Of a stretch of DNA of 64,000 nucleotides, positions 54,932 through 62,832 are shown one piece after another. The DNA is from a bacterium (lineage in GTDB: Bacteria; Patescibacteria; Microgenomatia; UBA1400; UBA12108), in the NCBI GenBank assembly GCA_021788365.1, contig JAJYKS010000004.1:59499-123498 (forward strand), in the 5' to 3' direction. Both the position numbers and the translations under genes were made by a program. Below the pieces are notes generated by a model that was not told the origin of the DNA, made no database searches, and saw only the letters and a list, made by a program, of their open reading frames with translations. Numbering within the stretch: position 1 is the stretch's first letter; each line of letters begins with the position of its first letter.

Positions 54932-55990
54932 ATGCCACGTGTCACGAGTAAACCCACGGAAGAAGTAAAAGAAAAAAAAGACAATCTCCAATCCGAGAAA
55001 CTTCAGGCAATTAAAGTAGCCATGAGCCAAATCGAAAAACAGTTTGGTGCTGGCTCCATCATGAAACTAGGCGAGTCTCACCACATGGACATAGCCACAA
55101 TCTCGACGGGCGCCATTGCCCTCGACCTTGCCCTCGGTGTTGGCGGTCTACCCCGCGGTCGTGTTTCCGAAATCTACGGCCCCGAAGCATCAGGTAAAAC
55201 CACACTCTGTTTGCACGTCATCGCCGAAGCACAAAAGAAGGGTGGAACGGCTGCATTTATAGACGCAGAGCACGCGTTAGACCCATCTCGCGCCAAGGGG
55301 ATTGGTGTAAACATCGATGAACTTCTCATTAGTCAGCCAGATACCGGAGAGCAGGCGCTCGAAATTGCCGAGACCCTAATCCGCTCTGGTGCAGTTGACG
55401 TCATTGTGATCGACTCGGTTGCTGCTCTCGTCCCCAAAGCAGAGATAGAGGGTGAAATGGGAGACGCAATGGTGGGTGTGCAGGCACGTCTTATGTCGCA
55501 AGCACTTCGCAAATTAACCGGCGCCATCAACAAAAGTAAGGCCGTCGTGATCTTTACCAATCAGCTTCGCGAGAAGATAGGCATCATGTTCGGCAACCCG
55601 GAAACAACACCTGGTGGCCGCGCGCTCAAATTCTATGCCTCTATTCGCATCGACATGCGCAAGATCGGCAACATCACTGAGAGTGAGTCTATCGTAGGCT
55701 CGCGTCACCGTGCCAAGATCGTCAAAAACAAAGTCGCACCCCCTTTTAAGATAGCGGAGTTCGACATAATGAACGACCGAGGCATTTCTCGCTCAGGCGG
55801 TGTGCTGGACGTAGCGATAGCCGAGGGAGTTGTGGAAAAATCGGGTTCCTTCTTTAAGTACAACGGCGAGATGCTTGCTCAGGGTCGCGAAGCCACCAAA
55901 CTCTTATTCGACGAAAAACCAGAACTCATGAAGAAGTTAGAAAAAGAGATTTGGGAAAAAATAAAAGCCAAAGATGCCGCAAGTAACTAG
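54932..55990 (+). CDS. recA: Recombinase RecA
   Basis: RecA pairs DNA strands and triggers SOS-type cleavage. The 352-residue protein has KVAMSQIEKQFGAGSIMKLG-like N-terminal helix, Walker A GPEASGKTT (83-91), Walker B VDVIVIDSVAAL, loop L1 (EGEMGDAMVGVQARLMSQAL), loop L2 (GIMFGNPETTPGGRALKFY) and the C-domain. The acidic tail of E. coli RecA is missing. AAAAGGAG precedes the ATG. The end overlaps recX by 17 bases. Confidence 0.98.
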   Translation: MPRVTSKPTEEVKEKKDNLQSEKLQAIKVAMSQIEKQFGAGSIMKLGESHHMDIATISTGAIALDLALGVGGLPRGRVSEIYGPEASGKTTLCLHVIAEAQKKGGTAAFIDAEHALDPSRAKGIGVNIDELLISQPDTGEQALEIAETLIRSGAVDVIVIDSVAALVPKAEIEGEMGDAMVGVQARLMSQALRKLTGAINKSKAVVIFTNQLREKIGIMFGNPETTPGGRALKFYASIRIDMRKIGNITESESIVGSRHRAKIVKNKVAPPFKIAEFDIMNDRGISRSGGVLDVAIAEGVVEKSGSFFKYNGEMLAQGREATKLLFDEKPELMKKLEKEIWEKIKAKDAASN

Positions 55991-56561
55991 AGTCGTCGCC
56001 GGGAAAAAGAATCCTGGCCGAGCCAACATCTATCTCGATGGAAAATTTAGTTTCGCCGTATCTCTAGAAGTAGTTGTCCGTGATGGTATCCGACGCGGCA
56101 TGGATCTTTCAGAGGAGACCGTTGTCACCTATAAAGCATGCGATCTAGAAGAAAAACTGTATGGTAAGGTGCTAAATTTTTTGTCCTATCGCCCCCACTC
56201 AGTCTATGAAGTACGCACCCGCATTCGCCGCTACGCGCCGGATATTGCAGTGGAAAAAACAAATGCTCTCGTGGATAGGCTAAAGCGTGAGGGCTACCTT
56301 TCAGATCAAGAATTTGCGCAGTGGTTTGCTGGCTCTCGTGCAAGCAATCGTCCCCGCTCTCGCCGCGCGCTTTTTGCCGAGCTCGCCGCCAAAGGAATAG
56401 AAAAAGAGATTATAGAGGCAGTACTCCCACGAGGCGATCAAGAGGCGATTAGAGCGGCAGTTGCCAGGCGTAAGAATCTTACTCGAGAAAAACTTATGGG
56501 CTATCTTGCCCGCCAAGGATTCTCATACGACGACATTAAAGTAGCACTTCTTGAAGAATAG
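55974..56561 (+). CDS. recX: Regulatory protein RecX
   Basis: RecX binds along RecA filaments and limits their activity. The 195 residues have the three-helix repeats typical of the family: LNFLSYRPHSVYEVRTRIRR, LKREGYLSDQEFAQWFAGSR, SRRALFAELAAKGIEKEII and YLARQGFSYDDIKVAL. The N-terminal part (VTRVVAGKKNPGRANIYLDG) matches the extended Gram-positive-like RecX. The start lies inside recA, implying coupled translation. Confidence 0.94.
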   Translation: MPQVTRVVAGKKNPGRANIYLDGKFSFAVSLEVVVRDGIRRGMDLSEETVVTYKACDLEEKLYGKVLNFLSYRPHSVYEVRTRIRRYAPDIAVEKTNALVDRLKREGYLSDQEFAQWFAGSRASNRPRSRRALFAELAAKGIEKEIIEAVLPRGDQEAIRAAVARRKNLTREKLMGYLARQGFSYDDIKVALLEE

Positions 56562-56579
56562 GTCCGTGCGGGGTACAAT
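56551..56579 (+). promoter_or_regulatory. Promoter of rny
   Basis: TTGAAG (56551-56556), a 17-base spacer and TACAAT (56574-56579), overlapping the recX stop. Transcription would start near 56586, about 145 bases before the rny start. Confidence 0.65.
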
Positions 56580-56592
56580 AAGGGGACTATTA

Positions 56593-56697
56593 CCTGAAAA
56601 ACATATGATTTTGGAATAAAGATGAAACACGTTTTCTCACAAGAAAATCCAAATTCGACGCTAGCCTAAATTGGGCTGCGTTTCCATGCTTTTCAGG
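56593..56697 (+). promoter_or_regulatory. Structured 5' leader of rny
   Basis: CCTGAAAA (56593-56600) pairs with TTTTCAGG (56690-56697), extended by CAT/ATG after a mismatch. The enclosed region has TTTTCT (56632-56637) with AGAAAA (56642-56647), and AGCC (56663-56666) with GGCT (56674-56677). The AAGGAG ribosome site lies downstream. No open reading frame of note is present. Confidence 0.5.
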
Positions 56698-56730
56698 GAT
56701 ACATACAAGCGATAGTGGTAAGGAGTACCT

Positions 56731-58263
56731 ATGAGTTTATTGTTGCAGTCACTTCTGACAACGTTTAATAAGGCTGGAAAGAAAAAATCAGCACCCGTAA
56801 AGCAATCCAAAGCAGAAAAGCCGAAACCAGTAAAAGTAGCCGCCAAACAGGCAACCACCGCTTCAACGGCCCAGGCAGATACAGCGGCTCGAGAAATTAT
56901 TGCCTTTGCCCGTGAAGAAGCAGAGAAGATTCGTGAGGCAGCGCGCACTGAAATGCGCGGCTTACAGGAGTCGGTGAAAGACCTGCAAAACAAGTTGCAG
57001 CGAGAAGAGGCCGATCTCGATCGTCGCGCAGCCGACCAGTCCGGCAAAGAAGCGGCACTCATCAAGCAAGAACAGGCCATAGAGGCAAATAAAGCTGAGA
57101 TAGAAAGTCTCAAGAAAAAACAGGTAGAGAAACTAGAGGCAATTAGTAGTCTTACCCGAGACAAGGCCAAGGAAATTCTTCTCGAAGCCGTAAATAAAAA
57201 GCTCGCCAAAGATGTTGCCGATCGCATCCGCGCCGCAGAAGAAGAGATTAAAGAAACAGCCGACGAAAAAGCCAAAGAAATTTTGGTGGACGCCATCTAT
57301 CACGGCGCAACCGACTACGTTGCCGAATATACAATCTCGACTGTAAAAATTGCAGACGACGAGGTCAAGGGTCGGATTATAGGCAAGGATGGTCGCAACA
57401 TTCGTACATTCGAGAAAGTAACTGGTGTTGACATAGATATGGACGAAACACCAGGAGAAATCCGTCTCAGTAGCTATGACGGTGTCCGCCGCGAGATTGC
57501 TCGGGTGGCACTCGAGCGTCTTATCAAAGACGGCCGCATCCAACCGACCCGCATCGAAGAATATGTTGCCAAGGCAAGACGCGACATCGACAAAATTATT
57601 TTTGAGGAAGGCAAGCGTCTCTGCCACGCAGTGGGTGCGTACAACGTACCACACGACCTGGTGAGCTACCTGGGCCGCTTCAAGTATCGTAGTAGTTATG
57701 GTCAGAATATGCTCGCCCACACATTGGAGGAAACAAAGATCGGCATGAAATTAGCTGCCGAACTTCACGCCAATGTAGACATTGTCCGATTAGGGTGTCT
57801 CTTCCACGACATAGGCAAAGTAGTGACGGATGAAGAAGGCAGTCATATAGAGCTCGGAGTGAAACTCTTAAAGAAATACAACATGCCACAGGTGGTTGTA
57901 GATTGTGTTGCTCAGCACCATGAAGACGAAGAGTTTACCAGTAAAGAATCTGTCTTGGTGTATATCTCAGACGCCATCTCAGGTTCACGCCCCGGTGCCC
58001 GCTACGAGAACTATGATGAGTATGTAAAACGTCTAACGGCCATCGAGGGGATTGCCACCAGCAAACCAGGAGTGATGGAAGCGTATGCCATATCAGCTGG
58101 CCGAGAAGTACGCGTCATCGTTGATCCAGGAAAACTAACGGATGACGAAGCCATTCGGCTCGCAAGTGAAGTTCGCGATGAAATTAAAGAAAAGGTAACC
58201 TATCCGGGTACGGTCACGGTCACCGTGATTCGTGAAACACGGGCCCAACAGGTCGCCAAATAA
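56731..58263 (+). CDS. rny: Ribonuclease Y without the usual membrane anchor
   Basis: RNase Y starts mRNA decay by internal cleavage. The 510-residue protein has a long charged coiled coil (about 50-200), a KH domain (GRIIGKDGRNIRTFEKVTGV, about 210-280) and an HD domain with the catalytic FHDIGK (His359, Asp360) and AQHHED. Bacterial RNase Y normally opens with a membrane helix. Here the start MSLLLQSLLTTFNKAGKKK has only a short amphipathic stretch and no span. No upstream in-frame start could supply one. AAGGAG precedes the ATG. Confidence 0.95.
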   Translation: MSLLLQSLLTTFNKAGKKKSAPVKQSKAEKPKPVKVAAKQATTASTAQADTAAREIIAFAREEAEKIREAARTEMRGLQESVKDLQNKLQREEADLDRRAADQSGKEAALIKQEQAIEANKAEIESLKKKQVEKLEAISSLTRDKAKEILLEAVNKKLAKDVADRIRAAEEEIKETADEKAKEILVDAIYHGATDYVAEYTISTVKIADDEVKGRIIGKDGRNIRTFEKVTGVDIDMDETPGEIRLSSYDGVRREIARVALERLIKDGRIQPTRIEEYVAKARRDIDKIIFEEGKRLCHAVGAYNVPHDLVSYLGRFKYRSSYGQNMLAHTLEETKIGMKLAAELHANVDIVRLGCLFHDIGKVVTDEEGSHIELGVKLLKKYNMPQVVVDCVAQHHEDEEFTSKESVLVYISDAISGSRPGARYENYDEYVKRLTAIEGIATSKPGVMEAYAISAGREVRVIVDPGKLTDDEAIRLASEVRDEIKEKVTYPGTVTVTVIRETRAQQVAK

Positions 58264-58287
58264 TTAATTATTAATGAAGGAGGTCGT

Positions 58288-58563
58288 GTGAAAAAATCCG
58301 ATTACTACGACATCGTTGCTAAATCTGCCCATCTTACAAAAAGCGCCGCCAAGGACGCCATTGATATGTTTCTTGACGAAGTAGTGAAGACGTTGCGGAA
58401 AGGCGACAAGGTCGTTCTCTCTGGGTTTGGCACACTCACAATCGGGAAAGTTGGGCCAAAGGACGTGGTGCCGTTTGGCAAATCGGACAAGCGGGTGACG
58501 GTTAAAGGTCACAACGTGGTTTCCTTCAAAGCCGCCAAACCCCTCCGCAAGACTATCTGGTAA
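58288..58563 (+). CDS. hup: HU-family DNA-binding protein
   Basis: HU bends and compacts DNA. The 91-residue protein has the helical dimer core (KSDYYDIVAKSAHLTKSAAK), the signature GFGTLTIGKVGPKDVVPFGK in the arm region and the C-terminal VVSFKAAKPLRKTIW. The conserved arm sequence is altered: the usual RxGRNPxTG is replaced by GPKDVVPFGK. The start is GTG at 58288 after a full AAGGAGGT ribosome site. Its stop lies inside a hairpin that overlaps the next promoter. Confidence 0.9.
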   Translation: MKKSDYYDIVAKSAHLTKSAAKDAIDMFLDEVVKTLRKGDKVVLSGFGTLTIGKVGPKDVVPFGKSDKRVTVKGHNVVSFKAAKPLRKTIW

Positions 58564-58570
58564 GATAGTC
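58551..58570. promoter_or_regulatory. 20-bp hairpin/operator-like site between hup and the ABC operon
   Basis: GACTATCT (58551-58558) and AGATAGTC (58563-58570) pair perfectly around GGTA. The site covers the hup stop codon and the extended -10 box of the next gene. No T tract follows. Confidence 0.6.
58558..58566 (+). promoter_or_regulatory. Extended -10 of ABC exporter operon (leaderless)
   Basis: TGGTAAGAT ends 6 bases before the ATG at 58573. It lies inside the 20-bp inverted repeat, so a bound repressor would cover it. Confidence 0.45.
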
Positions 58571-58572
58571 CC

Positions 58573-59499
58573 ATGGCTCCTACCATCATTGTCGATAGTG
58601 TCAGTAAGTCCTATCAAGTTCACAAAAAATCACCAGGACTCTGGGGGTCCCTCAGTAGTCTCGTCAAGCGAGAATATACAGACGTGCAGGCCGTCCGGGA
58701 TATCTCTTTCCTCATAGAAGAAGGCGAGCTCGTCGGCTTTATTGGTCCCAACGGTGCCGGCAAAACGACAACGCTAAAAATGCTCTCCGGTTTACTCTAT
58801 CCCTCAGCCGGAAAAGTACAGGTTCTCGGAAGTGACCCATGGGAACGCAAACCAGAGTTTTTGCGCCAAATTTCACTTGTTATGGGGCAAAAAAACCAGT
58901 TGTGGTGGGATTTGCCGGCAGAAGAAAGTTTTCGCTTAGCACGTGATATATACAACATTCCAGAACCGGTGTACAAAAAAACACTGAGCAATCTCGTAGA
59001 AATGCTAAATATTGGTGACGTTCTCAATGTACAGGTGCGCAAGTTGTCGCTAGGCCAGCGCATGAAAGCAGAACTTGTCGCCGCCCTCATCCACTCCCCC
59101 AAGGTACTATTTTTAGACGAACCAACAATCGGGCTCGATGTCGTTATGCAAAAAGCCATGAGAGATTTTATAAGAGAATATAACAAGCACTTTCATGGCT
59201 CTATTATTCTAACAAGTCACTACATGGATGACGTAAAAGAGCTATGTCGCCGCGTCATTGTCATAGATAAAGGCCACATCATGTTCGACGGGCTGTTAGC
59301 CGATATCGTCAAAAAATATGCAAAAAACAAAGTAATCGAAATTACACTCGAAGATGGATCAAAAAAAGAAGAAGAAGTTCCGCGTACAAAAGTCGCCGAA
59401 GCAACCGCTAAAATTCTCAGTAAATACACAGTCGTAGACCTCACGGTAAAAGAGCCAGAGATCGAAGATATAGTCCGTGAGATGTTCGGTAAGCAATGA
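58573..59499 (+). CDS. ABC-2 exporter ATPase (COG4586 type)
   Basis: This 308-residue protein hydrolyses ATP to drive two membrane partners encoded next. Walker A GPNGAGKTT lies at 58-66, the Q-loop in VMGQKNQLWWDLP, the signature LSLGQRMKAELVAA from about 158, and Walker B VLFLDEPTIGLD. The extended N-terminus and MGQKNQLWWDLP segment are typical of the COG4586 exporters that pair with COG4587 and COG3694 permeases. The substrate is unknown. It overlaps the next gene by 4 bases. Confidence 0.92.
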   Translation: MAPTIIVDSVSKSYQVHKKSPGLWGSLSSLVKREYTDVQAVRDISFLIEEGELVGFIGPNGAGKTTTLKMLSGLLYPSAGKVQVLGSDPWERKPEFLRQISLVMGQKNQLWWDLPAEESFRLARDIYNIPEPVYKKTLSNLVEMLNIGDVLNVQVRKLSLGQRMKAELVAALIHSPKVLFLDEPTIGLDVVMQKAMRDFIREYNKHFHGSIILTSHYMDDVKELCRRVIVIDKGHIMFDGLLADIVKKYAKNKVIEITLEDGSKKEEEVPRTKVAEATAKILSKYTVVDLTVKEPEIEDIVREMFGKQ

Positions 59500-60284
59500 A
59501 GAAATATTTCTCTATATTTACGATAACTCTGCAAGAGTACTTTACGTATCGGTTGAACTTTGTCATGTGGCGGGTGAGACAAATTTTCGTTTTCCTGATT
59601 CCATTTTTTATTTGGCGGGCAATATTAGGGAGTGGTGGTGCTATCTACGGATATAACTTTCCCGCGATTATGACCTATCTTTTCGGGACAACAATCTTAA
59701 ACTCAATGGTTATGGGAAGTCGAACTGCAGACTTGGGGTGGATGATCAATTCTGGATACCTAACCATTCCCCTGATGAAACCACTATCGGTATTTCGGTT
59801 TTTGATGACACGCGATGCTGCAGACAAATTATTTAATCTAATTTTTATAATGGTAGAAGTACCACTCCTCATTCTCATTTTTCATCCTCCAGTGTTTTTG
59901 CAAGCGAACTTCTCTTTTATACTCCTGTCGATTTTCTCAACAATTTTGGCGATCTTTATCTACTTTTTTATAAATGTCCTCTTTGGTGCTCTCGCTTTTT
60001 GGTCGCGCGACATTTGGGCTCCACGCTTTCTCCTCATGGTTGTTATGAGCTTTGCCACTGGCTCTATGTTTCCACTAGACATGTTGCCAAAGGTGTGGCA
60101 AACCGTACTTTTGGCAACTCCGTTCCCATACCTTCTCTATGTACCGCTAAAGCTGTACCTCGGCCAAGACCCTACTATTGTTGCCGCATTCGCCATACAA
60201 ATATTCTGGACAGTTGCGCTCTTTATCGCCACAAAGTATGTGTGGGGTAGGGGGATGCGTGTGTACGAGGCAGAGGGCCGCTAA
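59496..60284 (+). CDS. ABC-2 exporter permease (COG4587-like)
   Basis: The 262-residue membrane protein has about six membrane segments and an N-terminal amphipathic start (MKKYFSIFTITLQEYFTYRL). The pattern RLNFVMWRVRQIFVFLIPFF and the end APRFLLMVVMSFATGSMFPL followed by DMLPKVW are typical of ABC2 family 6 permeases. It starts within the ATPase stop (ATGA), so the three genes form one operon exporting an unknown substrate. Confidence 0.88.
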   Translation: MKKYFSIFTITLQEYFTYRLNFVMWRVRQIFVFLIPFFIWRAILGSGGAIYGYNFPAIMTYLFGTTILNSMVMGSRTADLGWMINSGYLTIPLMKPLSVFRFLMTRDAADKLFNLIFIMVEVPLLILIFHPPVFLQANFSFILLSIFSTILAIFIYFFINVLFGALAFWSRDIWAPRFLLMVVMSFATGSMFPLDMLPKVWQTVLLATPFPYLLYVPLKLYLGQDPTIVAAFAIQIFWTVALFIATKYVWGRGMRVYEAEGR

Positions 60285-60288
60285 ACCT

Positions 60289-61092
60289 ATGAACCTGCAA
60301 ACGCTAAAAATCTATGCAAAAGTTTGGCTACGCTTGACTGCGCTGCAATTCCAACAACAAGTCGCCAACGCCCGCGCAGCCGCAGCGTTCCTCATATTTG
60401 GCAAAGTATTCCGCTTTGTTACCGCGTTTATATTTCTCTTTGTCATTGTATCGCAGGCAAAAGTTTTAGCAGGATACAATCTTGCTCAGGCAGTCTTTGT
60501 CCTCGCCCTATTTAATTGGGGTTCGTCACTGACACAGCTTTTCTTTCGTGGTGTGTACCAGTTTAAACAAAAGGTAGAAGATGGAACGTTTGATTTTTAT
60601 TTACTGTCGCCGATAAGCGAGCTCTTTTATAGTTTGTTTTCCTATACAGACCCGTTAGACGCTATGCTCATGGTGCCCTACACTGTAGTGTTGGGGTGGG
60701 CCTGGGTAAATACCGGCTACCCAGTAACGGCAGTTGGCATCATTGTGCTAATGCTTTCGCTTGTAGCAATGGCGCTCTTTGTTTTCTCGGTTCATGTTTT
60801 TATCCTCGGCATCGGTGTGAAATACTTAGAGGTAGACAACACGATTATGCTGTATCACGACTTAGAGCGGATGGCGGCATACCCAATCGATATATATGGA
60901 AAATATATCTCACCGTTTTTGACCTACATTATTCCTTTTGCCGTCCTCGCTACCATACCTGCCAAGATCATTTTTGGACAGATTAACCCTATGATGTTAC
61001 TTATTTTTGTAAGTTTATCGTTATGCGAAACGTACCTCGCTCTCCGCTTTTGGCGGTATTCACTAAAAGACTACACCTCCGCCTCATCATAA
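60289..61092 (+). CDS. ABC-2 exporter permease (COG3694-like)
   Basis: The 267-residue protein has about six membrane segments. FGKVFRFVTAFIFLFVIVSQ and FYLLSPISELFYSLFSYTDP resemble the second permease of the COG4586/4587/3694 trio. The ATG at 60289, 4 bases after the previous stop, gives the usual N-terminus; GAGGGC lies upstream. It should form a heterodimer with the preceding permease. Confidence 0.87.
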   Translation: MNLQTLKIYAKVWLRLTALQFQQQVANARAAAAFLIFGKVFRFVTAFIFLFVIVSQAKVLAGYNLAQAVFVLALFNWGSSLTQLFFRGVYQFKQKVEDGTFDFYLLSPISELFYSLFSYTDPLDAMLMVPYTVVLGWAWVNTGYPVTAVGIIVLMLSLVAMALFVFSVHVFILGIGVKYLEVDNTIMLYHDLERMAAYPIDIYGKYISPFLTYIIPFAVLATIPAKIIFGQINPMMLLIFVSLSLCETYLALRFWRYSLKDYTSASS

Positions 61093-61117
61093 ACTGACAA
61101 GGTATTTTTACCAGGCG

Positions 61118-61126
61118 TGGTATACT
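61118..61126 (+). promoter_or_regulatory. Extended -10 of second ABC exporter (leaderless)
   Basis: TGGTATACT ends 6 bases before the ATG at 61133. The gap after the first exporter is only 40 bases, so the two exporters have separate promoters. Confidence 0.6.
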
Positions 61127-61132
61127 TACGGC

Positions 61133-62059
61133 ATGTCTGTTGTTCTTGAAGTAACAGACCTCCGGAAAAGCTTTGGCGACACGGAGGTTATTAAGGGTAT
61201 TAACTTCTCGCTAAACGAGGGGGAAATTCTCGGTATCCTCGGTCCCAACGGTGCCGGCAAAACGACAACACTACAAATGCTTCTCGGCATTCTTACGCCA
61301 ACTTCGGGAAGCGTTCACGTTTTTGGCAAGGATATTGCCACGTATAAGTCAGAGGTTCTAGAGCACGTGAACTTTTCCTCAACGTATACGGATCTTCCCT
61401 GGCGTCTGACAGTGCAGGAGAATCTTATTTGGTCATCATATCTGTACGACATAAAAGATCGGAAGAAGCGGCTGGCCAAAATAAAAGAACTTTTCCGACT
61501 AGAACCACTATGGAAGAAGCAAATGAGTGCGCTTTCTGCAGGTCAGCGTACTCGGGTTAATCTTGCCCGTTCGATGGTAAATTTTCCCAAACTGCTACTC
61601 CTAGACGAACCGACTGCTTCGCTAGATCCAGAAGTTGCCACATACATGCGAGAATTCTTTGCCGGGCAGCGTCGCGATTTCAAGACGACAATTATCCTCA
61701 CTTCACACAACATGGCAGAGGTAGAGGAATTATGCGACCGTGTACTGATCTTAAAAGACGGCGAAATAGTGGGGAATGATACTCCAGCCAAGCTTGCCAA
61801 GAAATTGGAATATTGTCATCTTAACCTGCGAATTATAAAAAATGCCACAAAACTAACGACATTGGTTGATCATATGAAAGGGAGCATGAGCGAGAACGAT
61901 GGTGTATATACAATAACATTCAAGGAGCAGCAGCTGCCGAAGTTCTTAAATACCCTCAGCGAACAAAAAATAGCGTACTCGGAAATCTCGATAGACAAGC
62001 CAGATCTCGAAGACTACTTCATGAGTGTTGCAAAGGGGGCAAGTCATGAAGCTCTATAG
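61133..62059 (+). CDS. ABC-2 exporter ATPase (second system)
   Basis: This 308-residue protein has Walker A GPNGAGKTT at 37-45, signature LSAGQRTRVNLARS, Walker B LLLLDEPTASLDP and the switch His in LTSHNMAEVEELCDRV. The C-terminal 80 residues resemble the regulatory tail of CcmA/NodI-type exporters. It is only distantly similar to the ATPase at 58573, so this is a different family rather than a recent duplicate. It overlaps its permease gene by 14 bases. Confidence 0.92.
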   Translation: MSVVLEVTDLRKSFGDTEVIKGINFSLNEGEILGILGPNGAGKTTTLQMLLGILTPTSGSVHVFGKDIATYKSEVLEHVNFSSTYTDLPWRLTVQENLIWSSYLYDIKDRKKRLAKIKELFRLEPLWKKQMSALSAGQRTRVNLARSMVNFPKLLLLDEPTASLDPEVATYMREFFAGQRRDFKTTIILTSHNMAEVEELCDRVLILKDGEIVGNDTPAKLAKKLEYCHLNLRIIKNATKLTTLVDHMKGSMSENDGVYTITFKEQQLPKFLNTLSEQKIAYSEISIDKPDLEDYFMSVAKGASHEAL

Positions 62060-62831
62060 AATGTGGGGGATCTTCCTCCGATACATGTTTGCGTTCTACC
62101 ACACGCTGGATCGCCTCGCGGATGTATTTTTTTGGCCCACTGTTGACCTAGTTCTGTGGGGACTCACCAGTCGATTCTTCATAAGCTCAAGCTCCAATGC
62201 GCAAATGCTACTTGGAATGCTGATTAGTGGCCTCGTGTTATGGATTTTCCCGTGGAGAGCTCAATACGAGTTGGGTGTAAATTTGCTCGAAGACGTATGG
62301 AATCGCAACCTCATCAACATTTTTGCAACGCCAGTACGCTTTAGAGAATGGGTGATGACGTTGCTCTCTATTGGCATAGCCAAGGGTATTATTTCGTTTA
62401 GCTTCGCCGGAATGCTTGCGTATGTGTTGTATGCCACAAACATATTTAAACTAGGAATCTATCTTTTCCCGTGGGCGGTGATTATTACGCTATTCGGGTG
62501 GGTATTCGGTATGCTCGTCACAAGTGCAGTCATGAGCTTTGGTACTCGTATCCAAACACTCGCCTGGACGTCAATCTATATAGTGGTTCCGTTTGCGGCG
62601 GTCTACTATCCCGTTTCCACGCTACCCGGGTGGGCCCAAACGGTAGCACACTACGTCCCTGCAAGTTATGTTTTTGAGGCAATGCGAGCAGCGATTTCCG
62701 GACATCCCGTCCCCATTACAGCGCTACTTTGGCCAACGATAATGTCATTGCTCTATTTAGGTATATCCTTCAGTGTTCTCGTGGCCAGTTATCGCAAACT
62801 CCTCCAAAGAGGGCTCATGTCTGTTGAATAG
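62046..62831 (+). CDS. ABC-2 type permease (second system)
   Basis: The 261-residue protein has about six membrane segments and the ABC-2 pattern near the end (VVPFAAVYYPVSTLPGWAQT, VAHYVPASYVFEAMRAAISG), where exporters such as NodJ and DrrB have a conserved turn. The ATG at 62046 is chosen because AAAGGGGGC lies upstream inside the ATPase gene. It would act as a homodimer with the ATPase at 61133. The substrate is unknown. Confidence 0.88.
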   Translation: MKLYRMWGIFLRYMFAFYHTLDRLADVFFWPTVDLVLWGLTSRFFISSSSNAQMLLGMLISGLVLWIFPWRAQYELGVNLLEDVWNRNLINIFATPVRFREWVMTLLSIGIAKGIISFSFAGMLAYVLYATNIFKLGIYLFPWAVIITLFGWVFGMLVTSAVMSFGTRIQTLAWTSIYIVVPFAAVYYPVSTLPGWAQTVAHYVPASYVFEAMRAAISGHPVPITALLWPTIMSLLYLGISFSVLVASYRKLLQRGLMSVE

Positions 62832-62832
62832 T

